NCBI GenBank assembly: GCA_964036045.1
Contig: OZ038379.1
Coordinates: 76,775,992-76,839,991, forward strand
From: Eutreptiella sp. 'Long Island Sound 2002'
Lineage: Eukaryota > Euglenozoa > Euglenophyceae > Eutreptiales > Eutreptiaceae
Length of the DNA: 64,000 nucleotides
Reading direction: 5' to 3'
Below are positions 12,645 to 22,867 of the stretch, one piece after another; within the stretch, counting starts at the first letter, position 1, and each line of letters begins with the position of its first letter. The position numbers and the translations under genes are program-made. The notes under the pieces were generated by a model, which was given only the letters and a program-made list of their open reading frames with translations, made no database searches and was not told where the DNA came from.

Positions 12645-13040
12645 ATGGTTTACTGTCACTGGACACAGTCACTGTACGCTGTCACTGTACACTAACCATG
12701 TACACTGTCAATGTTGTCAGTGTCTACTGTCACTGTACATGGTACACTATATTCTGGCACTGTATGCTGTCACTGCACACTGCACACTGCCACTGCACAC
12801 TGTCACTATACACTCTCACTGTACATTGTCACTGTACAATGTACACTGTACACTGTACATTGCACTCCTACGGTGTACTCCCCAAGGTCTCATAGAATGT
12901 GTTCCCACACACAGTGCGTCCGCCACAAGGGCCAAGACTCTACATTAGCACTCTACACTGTCACTCTACACGAACGGTATGCTCTCACTGTACACTGTCA
13001 TTGTACACTATCACTGTACACTGTCACTGTAAACTTGGTG
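12645..13040. repeat. CACTGTACACTGT microsatellite-like repeat
   Basis: Variants of CACTGTCACTGTACACTGT fill the stretch, with an interruption at 12870-12950 that carries no recognisable feature. The frames here are repeat artefacts. Confidence 0.85.
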
Positions 13041-13084
13041 CGATTTTTTTTGGAGGGGGTGGTTGGTAATTTGAGCGCCCCTCT

Positions 13085-13830
13085 TTGCAACCCTTGAACC
13101 CACCCCCCCCCAACAGCTACAACCAGAACCCAAAGAACAACTGCAGCCAAAGTGAAAGCTACAACTGCAGCCTTCGCCTAGTCAGGGCCATAGACACTGA
13201 CACAGCCACAACCAAAACAACACACAACACAGCTTGCAGAAACACACCCACACCCACACACACACCGACACCGACACCCACAGCCACACCCCCACCCACA
13301 ACCTTATCCGCAACCACAACCACTACCAAAACCACACCCACAACCGGAGCTACCACAACGGCCATGGCGACAACCGCACGCAAGCCCAGAACCACAGCCA
13401 TAACCACAACCACAACCATATCTGCATCTGCAGCCACAAACACAATGTTATGCGCACACAATCCAAGCCTATGCCACGCAACACCAAAACAACAACAACA
13501 TCCAAAACAACAGCTGCAAAAGCTACAACACACACACACACAGAATGGCACATACACACACACCTGCGCGTGCACACATTCACCAATCCACATACACACA
13601 CAAACCTAGGCAACGAAAAACCAAAGAACGGAGTCACACACTCAAAGTGACGCCCAAATACACCTTCACCCGGGCATTGATCCAAGCAAGCACCCCCCCC
13701 CCCGACTCCCACACAATCATACATACAAACACACTAAATGAGAGAAACCAAGAGCGAACAAACCATCTACACTTCCGCACATGGGCATGGGCACAAGCAA
13801 ACACACACGAACACACACAATAGCACAACA
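13085..13830. repeat. CA-rich low-complexity tract
   Basis: Imperfect (CCACAACC)n, (CACACC)n and (CA)n. The strand bias is strong: the plus strand is almost free of G. Thr/His-rich plus-strand frames and Val/Cys-rich minus-strand frames are compositional. Confidence 0.85.
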
Positions 13831-14639
13831 TACCTGCAAAGATCATCGTCATTGCCGCCACCATCATGCACTTGATGCCATGGCCAAAAAATAGGAAAAG
13901 CATGGCAAGGGCAGGGCAAGGGGACGGTACAGGCAAGACAAGAGAACGGGTTCGCATGGGGTGAGCGGGGGACGCGGCATGGCAAAAGGGGAGGGGAGGG
14001 GATGAGGAGGGAAGGCAATGAATGTGTCATGGTGTAGGTCAAAATGGTTGCATGATGAACCTCACAAAAGCGAGCAATATCGTCTGTGCCCTATTTCTGT
14101 TTTTTGTATTTCTGTATTTCTGTATTTCTGTATTTCTGTATTTGTGCTTCATGGCGCGGGCGCCTTTGTGTATGTGTGGGGGGGGGGGGGGTGTCATTGT
14201 CATGAGGCAACAAGGAAAAACCTCGCAAATGGTTAGGTTCATCCCCGAACTCCAACCCCGTAACCATGTCTCCCTAGCCCTTCACTTCGCATGGTTCATT
14301 GTGGCCATGTGTTTATGTACACGCAAGATAATTGCGCACAAGAAGGAATGTGGTTGTCAAATTGTGCATGTGCATGTGTGTGTGGATGTGTGTATGGGTG
14401 TATGTGTGTGTATGTGTTTGGATATTTGTGTCCCTCACGAAGTGTGTGTGTTTGGGTGTTTGTGTGTTTGTCGCACCGGGTACAACCATGCAAGTATGTA
14501 TGTGTGCATGCACGCTCAAGTTCTTGGGGAAAAGACATGGTGACAACTGCGGACCGATGTATGTGTGAAAAGGGTGAAGTGTGGGCCGGCAAGGGTGGGA
14601 AGAGGGGGCAGAAAGGGGGAGAAACTCCTAAGTGAGCCG
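13831..14639. other. Mixed low-complexity spacer
   Basis: Holds an 8-bp repeat TTTCTGTA of about five copies at 14100-14143, a G run near 14178-14191 and a GT-rich tract at 14360-14510. I see no credible gene. Confidence 0.6.
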
Positions 14640-14790
14640 TGAGTGAGCCCCTAATTAGCTCTCATTGAGCGCTCAGTGAGCCATTTGGTGCGCTCAGCAA
14701 GAGCTAAGTCGGAGCTAAGTCGTAAGTGGAAGCTAAGTGAGCCAGCTTAGTGACGGCTCAGTGACGGCTCGGTCCGGGTGCTTAGTCAAC
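14640..14790. repeat. GAGCTAAGTC / GTGACGGCTC short repeat cluster
   Basis: Contains GAGCTAAGTCG twice, AAGCTAAGTGAGCC, and GTGACGGCTC twice. The left part (GAGCGCTCAGTGAGCCATTTGG) resembles the palindrome cluster at 12540-12640, so the two clusters are likely related copies about 2.1 kb apart. Confidence 0.7.
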
Positions 14791-14797
14791 TGAGACG

Positions 14798-15932
14798 TCA
14801 AAAAAGAAATACCTGGACTAGAGATTGAGAATCCTTTGGGGACATCCCTAAACCCCACCCAAGCCCCGAAAGCCTTAAATTTTGACATGAAACCCCGTTG
14901 AAAAACACCACTTCGCCCCAAATGAGCCGTTTTAGCCCCAGCACAGCCCAACCTTCACAATTCCAAGTGAGCCGCAGGTACATGGGTTTAGTCTCTTTGT
15001 ACGTCCCTAGGCTAGTCTTCTTGCGTGGTCGGCGGGGCGCAGGGCCCCCGGAACTTACTCCTCCTTCCCCCTCGCCGACCACCAACCCGTCAGCCGCCAC
15101 CTCTTCACCGTCCAACCCGGAGACCTCCGCCCCCATACCCTCGTCCCGGTTAGCCCCCGGTGCACCCTCACCTTCCCCTGGCCCATCCCCTTGGTCTCCC
15201 CCATCCCCATCCCCATCCCCGTCCCCGTCCTCGGCGTCCACGTCCTCGTCGTCGTCCCCCAACCTCTCTTCACCCGCCTCCTTCTCCTTCTTCTTCTTCT
15301 CGAGGAACTTTCGGGCTTGCCTTGGGGTCCGCCACACCGCGGCCTTCGGCACACCAAAAAATTACTCGTCCCCCGGGAACCTCACCCATGCTTCCCCTTT
15401 GGAGGGGGGGCACCCGTGGCAAGGGCCTCCTTGCTGAGCTCGATCCCCCACGCCCCCTTGTCGCAAAGAAACGACATCAACATTTTCCCCCGCCTCGTAC
15501 TTACACCCCCCACCCCCCTTGCCTTGGGCTTCAGCTTGGGCTTGCGCGGGGGGGTATCCCTTGGCATGTCCGCTATTGGGGATGCGGCGGTGGGTGGTGG
15601 GGGGAGGGAAGCTTTGGGTTGGGCTTGGGGGTCTTCTTGGGGGAGCAGGGGGGAGCAGTCTTCTCTTTGGGGGGCTGAAGGGTCTCCTTGTCGTGCACGG
15701 GCGAGTCCGCAAAACAAGCGGAGGAGTTGGAGGTAATGGAGGAGGAGGAGGAGGACCAGTCTGTTGAGGACTCCGAGGAGGGCTCCGAGGAGGACTCGCC
15801 CGGAAGCCTCTTCCTCTTTTTTTGGGGGGGGTTGCAAGGCACTTTGGTTTTTGGGTTGGCATTTGTTTTGTTTTGGGGGGCGGGGGTTTGTTTTACCCTC
15901 GGGGTTGGGGTTTGGTTTGGGCTGGGGGGCAC
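14798..15932 (-). CDS. Low-complexity C-terminal part of an unrecognised gene
   Basis: Two minus-strand frames look partly protein-like. The upstream one (15932-15573) is Pro/Lys-rich, then Ser/Glu-rich (GESSSEPSSESSTDW). The downstream one (15352-14798) is basic and then acidic (KFLEKKKKEKEAGEERLGDD, then Asp/Gly repeats). They are in different frames, and 15350-15480 has several competing frames, so introns or indels must separate them. Such charged tails are common in nuclear proteins, but no domain is recognisable. The genuine coding content is doubtful because the strand is compositionally extreme (C-rich runs). Confidence 0.3.
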
Positions 15933-16240
15933 GTTTCCGTACCAGGGTGGGGGGTTGCGGACGGGGGGGGGGGGGGGCTCACGAGTTGCTGCCGGTGAGC
16001 GGGGGCCGGGGACTGGTTGTGAATGCTGCCCCAGCCCTCCACTTGCGTCTCCACGACGCTACTATGGCCGGCCAGATGGTCGACCAGGACTGTCAGTACC
16101 TCCACTGCTGCAATTGGCTGCAGGTGAAGCTGCAGCAGCAAGGACGTGACGTAAACGGGCCAGGGGTCGCATCCCGGCCAGCGCATGATGAGGTGCACCG
16201 CCCGCTGGCCGCCGCGACTGATATGCACATCCTCAACCTA
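15893..16240 (-). CDS. Probable exon of an unrecognised gene
   Basis: A minus-strand frame (VHLIMRWPGCDPWPVYV, then SLLLQLHLQPIAAVEVLTVL) with balanced, protein-like composition, ending in a Pro-rich stretch. It lies between the GGAAC-type repeat cluster at 16250-16390 and the low-complexity frames at 14798-15932. The simplest model is one minus-strand gene whose intron contains the cluster. No domain family was recognised. The Pro-rich end runs into a 15-G tract on the plus strand (15963-15977), where frame is unreliable. Confidence 0.4.
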
Positions 16241-16249
16241 CAAGGAGGA

Positions 16250-16390
16250 TGACGGAAAAATGTGTTCCGGCGACGTTCCAGTTACTTATTCCGGCGACGT
16301 TCTAGCGACGTTGTGGCGGTTTTTAGTGTTATAGATTGGACCACCGCCGGAACAAATTGATGGAACTTGTCCGGAACAAGTCGTGGGGGA
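16250..16390. repeat. GGAAC / GTTCC repeat cluster, left
   Basis: Repeated TTCCGGCGACGTTCCAG and TTCCGGCGACGTTCTAGCG, followed by oppositely oriented CCGGAACAA units. It lies between two minus-strand coding stretches, so probably within an intron. Related clusters occur at 17180-17280, 30650-30735, 33800-34060 and 37213-37262. Confidence 0.7.
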
Positions 16391-16413
16391 GAACGCCACG
16401 CAATTTTCTGTCC

Positions 16414-16740
16414 CTATTGGCCCCCATTGCATGTGGAAGAGGGGGATACCCGCACTTGCGTGTCCACGTTCTCCTTCAGGGCCGCCATGGTTTGACGTAG
16501 CTGCGCCGACGGCGTCCTCTGCTGCTCCGCGAGGACATCTCGCACCGCGTTCAAGTGGTCGCGCTGCATGTCCGTCGCGCACTTCACACGGAGGGCACTA
16601 GGGCGCGATAGGGTCTGGCCCGGGACATGGCCATGGTACTTGTCCTCGCCCATGACCCGGTACATCCCCTCGTTCAGGACCTCGACCCAATTCGCCCGGA
16701 AGATTACAATATCCTTCCGGGGAGTGGGCTTCACGCGCCC
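16414..16740 (-). CDS. Probable exon of an unrecognised gene
   Basis: A minus-strand frame with convincing protein composition: PRKDIVIFRANWVEVLNEGM, YRVMGEDKYHGHVPG, then a predicted helix with LNAVRDVLAEQQRTPS and LRQTMAALKENVDTQV. The last part has heptad-like leucine spacing, so a short coiled coil is possible. The frame ends just before the GGAAC cluster at 16250-16390, which fits a splice donor there. Function unknown. Confidence 0.5.
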   Translation of the reverse strand, partial: GRVKPTPRKDIVIFRANWVEVLNEGMYRVMGEDKYHGHVPGQTLSRPSALRVKCATDMQRDHLNAVRDVLAEQQRTPSAQLRQTMAALKENVDTQVRVSPSSTCNGGQ

Positions 16741-17324
16741 AGATGATGGTCAGCCGAGCGCTCACAAATGAGCTGCCAATGGCAGCTGCCGGCCACATGC
16801 CCCATGGCGGTGAGGAATTTCCCCACCTGGGCGTGGCTCGGTAACCAGCCGTTGGGGAGGGGTGCTGTGCGGCCTGACCCCGGACCTATCACCCACGTCA
16901 CCAAGGTCCCGCTTGGTGCATCCCCATCATCCCGTCGCCCCCGGCAGTGGATTTTGGGGCTCGGTGTGTAAATGCTTCCAAAGGAAGCGTTGCAACTGCC
17001 ACCGAAGGGTGTAGAGGTGGGGCTACCGAAGCCGGCACAGAGCTCGTAGGTGGCCGTAATGGAGTATCTGCGGGGGTAAGGTCCTGGGGTGGTGCAGCCG
17101 GAGCTTTCCGGAGTGCATGCCCCTCCAACATCCCATCCTGCGAACAGACCAAAGAGAGTGGTATCGCCTAGTCCTAAAATTTTTGTTGCGGCGACATTCA
17201 AGCGGTGTTCTAGTGGCCGCCGGAACACCGCTGGAACGTCGCTGGAACAAGTTGCCAGAACGTCGCCATAACAAGTAAAATGAACAGCATTTTTCGCGCG
17301 CCCATTGTGCGCAGCGCGCACCAC
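16731..17324 (-). CDS. Possible upstream exon, low confidence
   Basis: A 197-codon minus-strand frame (for example CGRLNVAATKILG-like and YPRRYSITATYELCAGFGSP). It overlaps the second GGAAC cluster (17180-17280), so at least its first 50 codons are probably repeat rather than protein. It would need a splice or frameshift to connect to the exon at 16414-16740. Function unknown. Confidence 0.25.
   Translation of the reverse strand: MVRAAHNGRAKNAVHFTCYGDVLATCSSDVPAVFRRPLEHRLNVAATKILGLGDTTLFGLFAGWDVGGACTPESSGCTTPGPYPRRYSITATYELCAGFGSPTSTPFGGSCNASFGSIYTPSPKIHCRGRRDDGDAPSGTLVTWVIGPGSGRTAPLPNGWLPSHAQVGKFLTAMGHVAGSCHWQLICERSADHHLGA
17180..17280. repeat. GGAAC / GTTCC repeat cluster, right
   Basis: Contains GGAACACCGCT, GGAACGTCGCT and GGAAC directly adjacent, an 11-bp step, followed by AGAACGTCGCC. 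Inverted relatives (GCGGTGTTCTAG) lie to the left. It is oriented opposite to much of the 16250-16390 cluster. Confidence 0.7.
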
Positions 17325-17568
17325 AACCCTAGGGGGGGGGGACCCGGCTGATGGCCCTGCCCCTGAGGGTTCGGCTAAAGCCTAAGGGGAAAACTTTCCG
17401 GCCACATGTTACCGTGGTGCTCGTCCTTCATCCTACATATTAGGGTACATTAAAGCCAGGAAATTTACCTACAACATTTTCAAAAATACCCGAAGAAAAT
17501 GCGTGACATTTTCCCCGAAATCCGCGTTGCGGCGCTGCTTGCTGCCAGTCCAACAAAAATGTACCCAT
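17281..17568. other. Spacer, nothing recognised
   Basis: Contains a G9 run at 17331-17340. I see no coherent reading frame or repeat. Confidence 0.5.
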
Positions 17569-17760
17569 AGCCTACACGAACTGCAGGTAATTTTGCAGGC
17601 ACATTTGACGGGTCATCTTGAAGGCAAAGCCTACACGAACTGCAGGTAATTTTACAGGCGCATTTGACGGGTCATCCGAAAGGCAAAGCCTACACGAACT
17701 GCGGGTAATTTTACGAGCACATTTGACGGGTCATCCTGAAGGCAAAGCCTAGGCGAATAG
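17569..17760. repeat. 59-bp minisatellite, 3.2 copies
   Basis: Units start AGCCTACACGAACTGCAGGT at 17569, 17628 and 17687, with a truncated unit at 17746, an exact 59-bp step. Each has AATTTTRCAGGCACATTTGA and CGGGTCATC blocks. The same unit occurs again at 22150-22290. Confidence 0.95.
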
Positions 17761-18021
17761 CCTGTAAACCCAGAAAACATGTAGGACAGTCGAAGGCTGT
17801 CAGAAAAAACAAAAAAACAAGAAACAAGGGTGTCGGGCACGTCCGAACAGTTGGGTATGCGTCCTAGGTGTTATCCGACAGCTCGCACCGCCCCTGATTG
17901 GCATCAGGGTCAACATCGGCTCGGGTATGTGTGGGCATGGTTAACACACACCGCAAGGGGGGGGTCCTTGCGGCGGCCCTACCTCCAGCATGCAACAAAA
18001 TAAATCTTCTCTTGTTGTCCA
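17761..18021. other. Spacer, nothing recognised
   Basis: No gene or repeat recognised between the 59-bp minisatellite and the 3' end of gene D. Confidence 0.5.
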
Positions 18022-19990
18022 TCAATCTTGCAATTCAAACTCCTCCAGTTCTGACAGCATGCGCACAGCTGGAGAAAGATCGGACCACCCTGCCTCATCC
18101 AAGTCAATTACAGATGCAACGTCTTTACCATCACTGGTGTTCCCTGATTCAGTGCTTGTTCCACTGCTACTGCTACTACTGCTGCTGTTGCTACTGCTAC
18201 TACTATTGCTACTAGAATTGGAGCCAATAGTAACTTTGGGCGTGGTCCTTTGTGTAGGCATTGAGCGCAAGTACTCCTTGCTGCCTCCGTCAGAATCCCT
18301 GGCGGTGCCCTCCTCCTTATATACGGTGCCCTTCAAAGCCACACCGCACTTGCGAACAGGATGTCTGCGTCGCCTCCAAGGGTCTGCTTCTGATGCAGCG
18401 TGGCTGAACTCAGCATCAGATGCGATGGGTGGCTTACGGTTGCTGCTATTGATGTCCACGGCTCCCTTTTTCCTCTCCTTACTAGACAAGGAAAACGCGA
18501 TTTGGTGTGCACGGGACCAAGGGCCAACCCTGAAACGTGGTCATATCAAATAGCTTCCAGTGCCGTGTGTGGGTCAGTGCCTCTGCACACTGCCCACATA
18601 CACAGCAAATGTCGCCATGTCCTTTCAAATGTGGCAGTTCCAACGTCAAACTGTGGGTACCCTCGTCCATGTACAATGTGGCCTCTAGTATGGCCATCCA
18701 CAACGTCAGTACATGCACCATGCCCGCCCGGCATGTTGTGCCGGCTCCAAAAATACATGGCTCCAGGATGATTGGCCTATGTTCCGGTCGCCATTAGCGA
18801 CCTTGACGCCGCGTTGCACTTGTGTGCACTAGCTTCATACACAATTCATGCGTCGGACACTCACGAATGCTGTCAACAGGGACCGTGGAGGTTACGCGGG
18901 CAAAGCGCTTCCTAAGACGAAGATTCCTCTCACCGGCCTCATCACTAGTGTGTACAAATAGTCTCGACAAACCCCATGTGTGTAACAGGGAATGACAATA
19001 CAACGTGCTCCCGCCCTCTACGAGTTCCATAACGAGCGGTACAAGGAAGCTATAAGTGGCACCTGCTGCTCTCCATTGAACATTAGGCAGCTGGAGGTCA
19101 CATGCATACAATAATACTGCCACATGGCACATTGCCAGAGCAGCAAAGTGGAAGGGTAAAGGCAGATGCATCCCCAAAACGACCGTCGCTATCAGCTCAC
19201 GTGACTTGCGCCCTTTCAGACTCAATCCTGGTGTAAACCTTTGACGGGCTTCTGCCCGTGCTTGTTGAGCATTGTCAGTCACAACGTATCCTTTTGCCAC
19301 CCTGGAATGCACCCCCAAAAATGTAAACTGCTGGGGGCCATCCATGGCTCGTCCACATATTCCAAAAAAAAACGGGACACAGTACCCTTTAGGTTGTGAG
19401 GGACGGGCTGCACAAACTGCATGTTCTCTACGTTTTGGACTGCACTGAGCCAGGATTGGTGGTGAGGTTGTGTGTACCCCAAAAATAATTTTGCATGTGG
19501 TCCTTGCGCGACCACGGACACATTGAACACTTATTAGTGCGGGTCTCTGATCAAATAAAATGGTGGTCCCCTAGCATGAAATCTGGGCTTATGACACCGG
19601 TGGTGTGTGCGATTGAAAATTTCATTTTTTGTAGAAGGTTTAGCCCCTCGATGCGTCCTTCCATCCGCCACACATTGAATTCCTTCTTTGACATCTCCCG
19701 CCATGTAACTAGCATGGTGCTACCAGGTATGTCGGTGTCTATGGGGGGGATAAGGTTGCCAGAACAATCTACAACAGCCACTTGTAAATTAATCAGGAAT
19801 CGTCAGCATTTATGAAACACAAGGGCTTCGGCTGGAACCACAGGTCCGCAAGCGCCCTCAAAATGTCTGACTTCAAGTTACTTCCTGCATTTTCCTCGTT
19901 TATAGTATCGGCATCTACCCCTACTACGATATGGGGAAGCACACAGGAAGCGTCAGAATGGACCATGTTCAAAAAATTGCGGACGCTATG
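18022..19990 (-). CDS. Gene D: unrecognised protein gene, frameshifted
   Basis: Protein-like minus-strand sequence runs through the whole interval but changes frame. From upstream: a segment with HIVVGVDADTINEENAG and ALADLWFQPKPLCFINADDS, then VAVVDCSGNLIPPIDTDI, then FDQRPALISVQCVRGRA, VHSRVAKGYVVTDNAQQA, a Cys motif (ICCVCGQC) with ALTHTRHWKLFD, and finally a Ser-rich then acidic tail (SDLSPAVRMLSELEEFELQD) ending in TGA at 18022-18024. Frame changes fall at short homopolymers (about 19796 and G/C4 at 19568-19571) and near 18485. One in-frame TAA lies at 18794-18796, with the same frame continuing through the Cys motif. No domain family was recognised. It may be a decaying transposon-type gene or a real gene with assembly indels. 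Confidence 0.5.
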
Positions 19991-20295
19991 TACAGCAAGA
20001 ACAAAACAGATTTACTGCATCCGGAACGTACCTGCTCATACAGCATCGCACATCATCGCACATTGTACACCTGCTGCATGTACGTGCAGACCAATGAAAC
20101 GAAAAATGAGGCGGTTGTCCATAAAGAAGCACACGGAAAGGGACAACCTTCAACTACTAGGAGCTGCCAAAGGCGGCACAATCACACAAGTGTAGGGCTT
20201 TGGGCGCTTCCGGGAACGAGACGGCCCATTCCTATGCGGTCATGTACATGGTGACTGCTGTTCGGGGGGTTCACAAGGTCCAGGACCCGTATAAT

Positions 20296-21486
20296 CTAAT
20301 TGAGGTTCTTGCTGCAGGTGCCCATCTGAACCTGTTTTTTCAAACATTCAATAGTACACTGCAGAGAACAGGTGCAGGGGCGGGGGAGTGGGATATCAGC
20401 ATTGCTATCTTCAGAAAAAGTCTTAAGCCCGGGCAACAGTGAAAAAAATGGTGCGTCACCCTTATCACCATCACCCTTATTGTGTGAGGGGACAGGTAGG
20501 GAGAGCCACAATGCCGCGGCCCACCTATGGGTGACGGACATATGTTCGCCGGTGTTGTATTGGGGCCGTGCAAGCCCTTGGCTTTGGACGCACTGAATAC
20601 GGTTGCCAGCGGTTAGGGAACCATGGCTGTCCTTGGGGTCGACCATTGGCTGCTTCAGGTTTGGCTTCGGGGCGTTTGGGAGGGGGTAAGTCACCACAAG
20701 CCATCTGCGTAAGCGTGCGCACGTGTGCCTTCTGAGCCACGTGCCGCCTCGCTGGGGCAGGCTTTGCGCATTTTTCCGTGCGGGGGGTGGTAGTGGACCG
20801 CATGGGGAGAAGCGAGGTACGGCGATGTTCCAGAAGTGGGCCCAGCGTAGTTTGGCTAGCTGTGGCCTCGAATTGTAGTGCTACATCGGGTCCTGCTGGT
20901 TTGCCCCTGAGGGGTGCACGGGCTGAAGGGCAGCTGGGGTCTGTGGCAGAGGCAATAGCCAATGCTCTTTCAAGGCTTGGCTCAATGAAATGGCTCCGGT
21001 TGACACGCTCCCCTGGGAGGTACAACTGGAGTGACGCCCGGCGCTGCACCGCAAATCTGTAGCGCATGAACCCATTATCCAAAAGGTCGCGCATTGTAGA
21101 TGGTTCTACAATGTTGAGGAGGTGTTCCGTCCGCGGGGAGATGAGATGTTGCGCACAGTGGCGGGGGGGGGTCCGGGGGTCTACGGGTACAACCACAGGG
21201 GGTCGGGTATGTCGTGGGGGGCTGTTAACAGTGCGCTGGTACGAGATGCGTGGTGTGCATAGTGGGGGGAGGCTGGGGGGTGAGGCCATGGCGATGGGGG
21301 TTCACAGTTCGGTCGCTGGGATGGTGGTCTGCAGGACTCCCGCTCAGCCAGCTCTGCCGAGGGTTTCTCGGCATCCGCGTCCCATGGGTCCTCCTGAATG
21401 TCTCCATGTTGTAAGATTTCTGGCAGAACGGACCCTCCCGCATCAACAAAGGGGAGGTACTGCTTAGGCTCAAAAGGGGAAGCCAT
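20296..21486 (-). CDS. Gene E: unrecognised protein gene, frameshifted
   Basis: The likely start is at 21486 (MASPFEPKQYLPFVDAGG), followed by an acidic stretch (DIQEDPWDADAEKPSAEL) and a Pro-rich linker. The best downstream frame (20525-21289) has HLLNIVEPSTMRDLLDNGFM and VQRRASLQLYLPGERVNRSH, then becomes Pro/Ala/Arg-rich. The two frames overlap across C-rich runs (G9 on the plus strand at 21163-21171), a likely indel site. A third frame, ending at 20296 with a Cys-rich stretch (CTCSLQCTIECLKKQVQMG), may be the 3' part. The plus strand also has a protein-like frame at 20200-20442, so strand is less certain there. Gene D begins about 300 bp downstream, and the two could be one gene. Confidence 0.4.
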
Positions 21487-22148
21487 GGGACTGCGTGTGG
21501 ACTAAAAGAAACGCAGTGGGCTCGCAAACAACCTACCACAACTGCACGAAAACCTGCCAACGCTCTCAAACCCGATCTGCCACCAGTTCATTTCAGCGGT
21601 TGCGTGTGGCACTAATGATGCATTGTCCGGAAACAAACGCGCACAAACCAAGATAGTGGGTCCCCCATAAATTTGATCAGATGGTTTGTTTTTTTTCCAC
21701 AAAAACACGAATGTCGACTATGCCCCGGACAGGCCACTTGAATCCGTGCATCGCTCATCCCCACTGGCATCCCAGGGGAAGTCGGGCCGCCGAGACTCCA
21801 CGGATTCGATATTCAGGGGAAAGGGTGGGGGTGGGTGTGGTGGCCTGCCAAAAAAATAAACACTGCCATGCAAGAGATGGCAGTACATTGTGCCTCAGCA
21901 CCTTTGGGGGTTGGGGGGAGGGGAGGGGGTTTCCTGTTTTCACTATGTTTTGAATTCGGACCCAAGCAGAAGATAGAAACCCCCCTGCATGAGGATGAGT
22001 GTTGACAAAATTGCTTTCTAAAAACGAGGCATGCTGGTCGGAACAAAGTACCTTCCCTTTCTTTGGCCATGGTGTCCTCCGAGTGCCAATTTACCTTTTT
22101 CGCGGGCATTGATCTGGGTGGCAATCTCATCATTCGGTTCACAGCTTT
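21487..22148. other. Spacer, nothing recognised
   Basis: No credible frame. It could hold the promoter of gene E, but no motif was recognised. Confidence 0.5.
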
Positions 22149-22149
22149 T

Positions 22150-22290
22150 TGTCAAATCCAATTTGACGGCTCATCTTGAAGGCAAAGCCTACACGAAATG
22201 CATGTAATTTTGCAGGCACATTTGACGGGTCATCCTGAAGGCAAAGCCCACACGAACTGTAGGTAATTTTACAGGCATTATGGCAAGGAA
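22150..22290. repeat. 59-bp minisatellite, second locus
   Basis: Two adjacent units of the same 59-bp sequence found at 17569-17760 (AGCCTACACGAA, AATTTTRCAGGCACATTTGA, CGGGTCATC), with AGCC at 22186 and 22245, plus partial flanks. Confidence 0.9.
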
Positions 22291-22445
22291 CGTCCAGAAA
22301 CTTACAGGTGCAGGTACCCGGCATGCAGAATCGCGGGTTTGTAACATGTGCAAATGCACTTGGGGTACACAAGTGATCTTAAACCTACGGAGGCAAGAAA
22401 GCATGGTATGAAAATGATGTAGGACGAGCACTACGATGACATGTG

Positions 22446-22750
22446 CAGGCACTGCGCCTAGGGGTTTGCATAACCACTCAAGGGACAACATTCAAGCAGG
22501 CACTGCCCCTAGGGGTTTGGCTAACCCCTAAAGGGAACAACATACCAACAGGCACCGCCCCTAGGGGTTTGGCTAACCCCCAAGGGGAGAACATTCCAGC
22601 AGGCAGGCCCTTGGGGGTTTGGGTGACCCCTCGCGGGACAACATTCCCGCAAGCACTGCCCCTAGGGGTTTGGCTAACCCCTCAAGGGACAAGAGTCCAG
22701 TAGGCACTCCCAATGGGGGTTAGGCTAACCCCTCCGGGGACAACATAGCT
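22446..22750. repeat. 51-bp minisatellite, six copies
   Basis: CAGGCACTGCCCCTAGGGGT, TTGGCTAACCCCT and AAGGGACAACATTC blocks repeat with starts near 22446, 22497, 22549, 22600, 22650 and 22698 (50-52 bp). CCCCTAGGGG is a 10-bp palindrome within the unit. Confidence 0.9.
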
Positions 22751-22867
22751 GGGGACACTGCCCCAATCCTCCACCACGCGCACTCGCCTGGGCCCTAGCC
22801 CTCAGCCCCTAGCAAAGGCCACCCGCGGCCATGGCATGCCATGATGCACACGTGAACCCCTTGGCCC
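22751..22867. other. Spacer
   Basis: C/G-rich sequence with two similar blocks (CCCCTAGCAAAGGCCAC and CCCCTAGCACAGGCCAC). Nothing else recognised. Confidence 0.4.

Noticed and set aside
20200-20442. Plus-strand 80-codon frame with protein-like composition
   Set aside because: It overlaps a protein-like minus-strand frame of gene E and has no start context, splice or neighbour on the plus strand; left unassigned.
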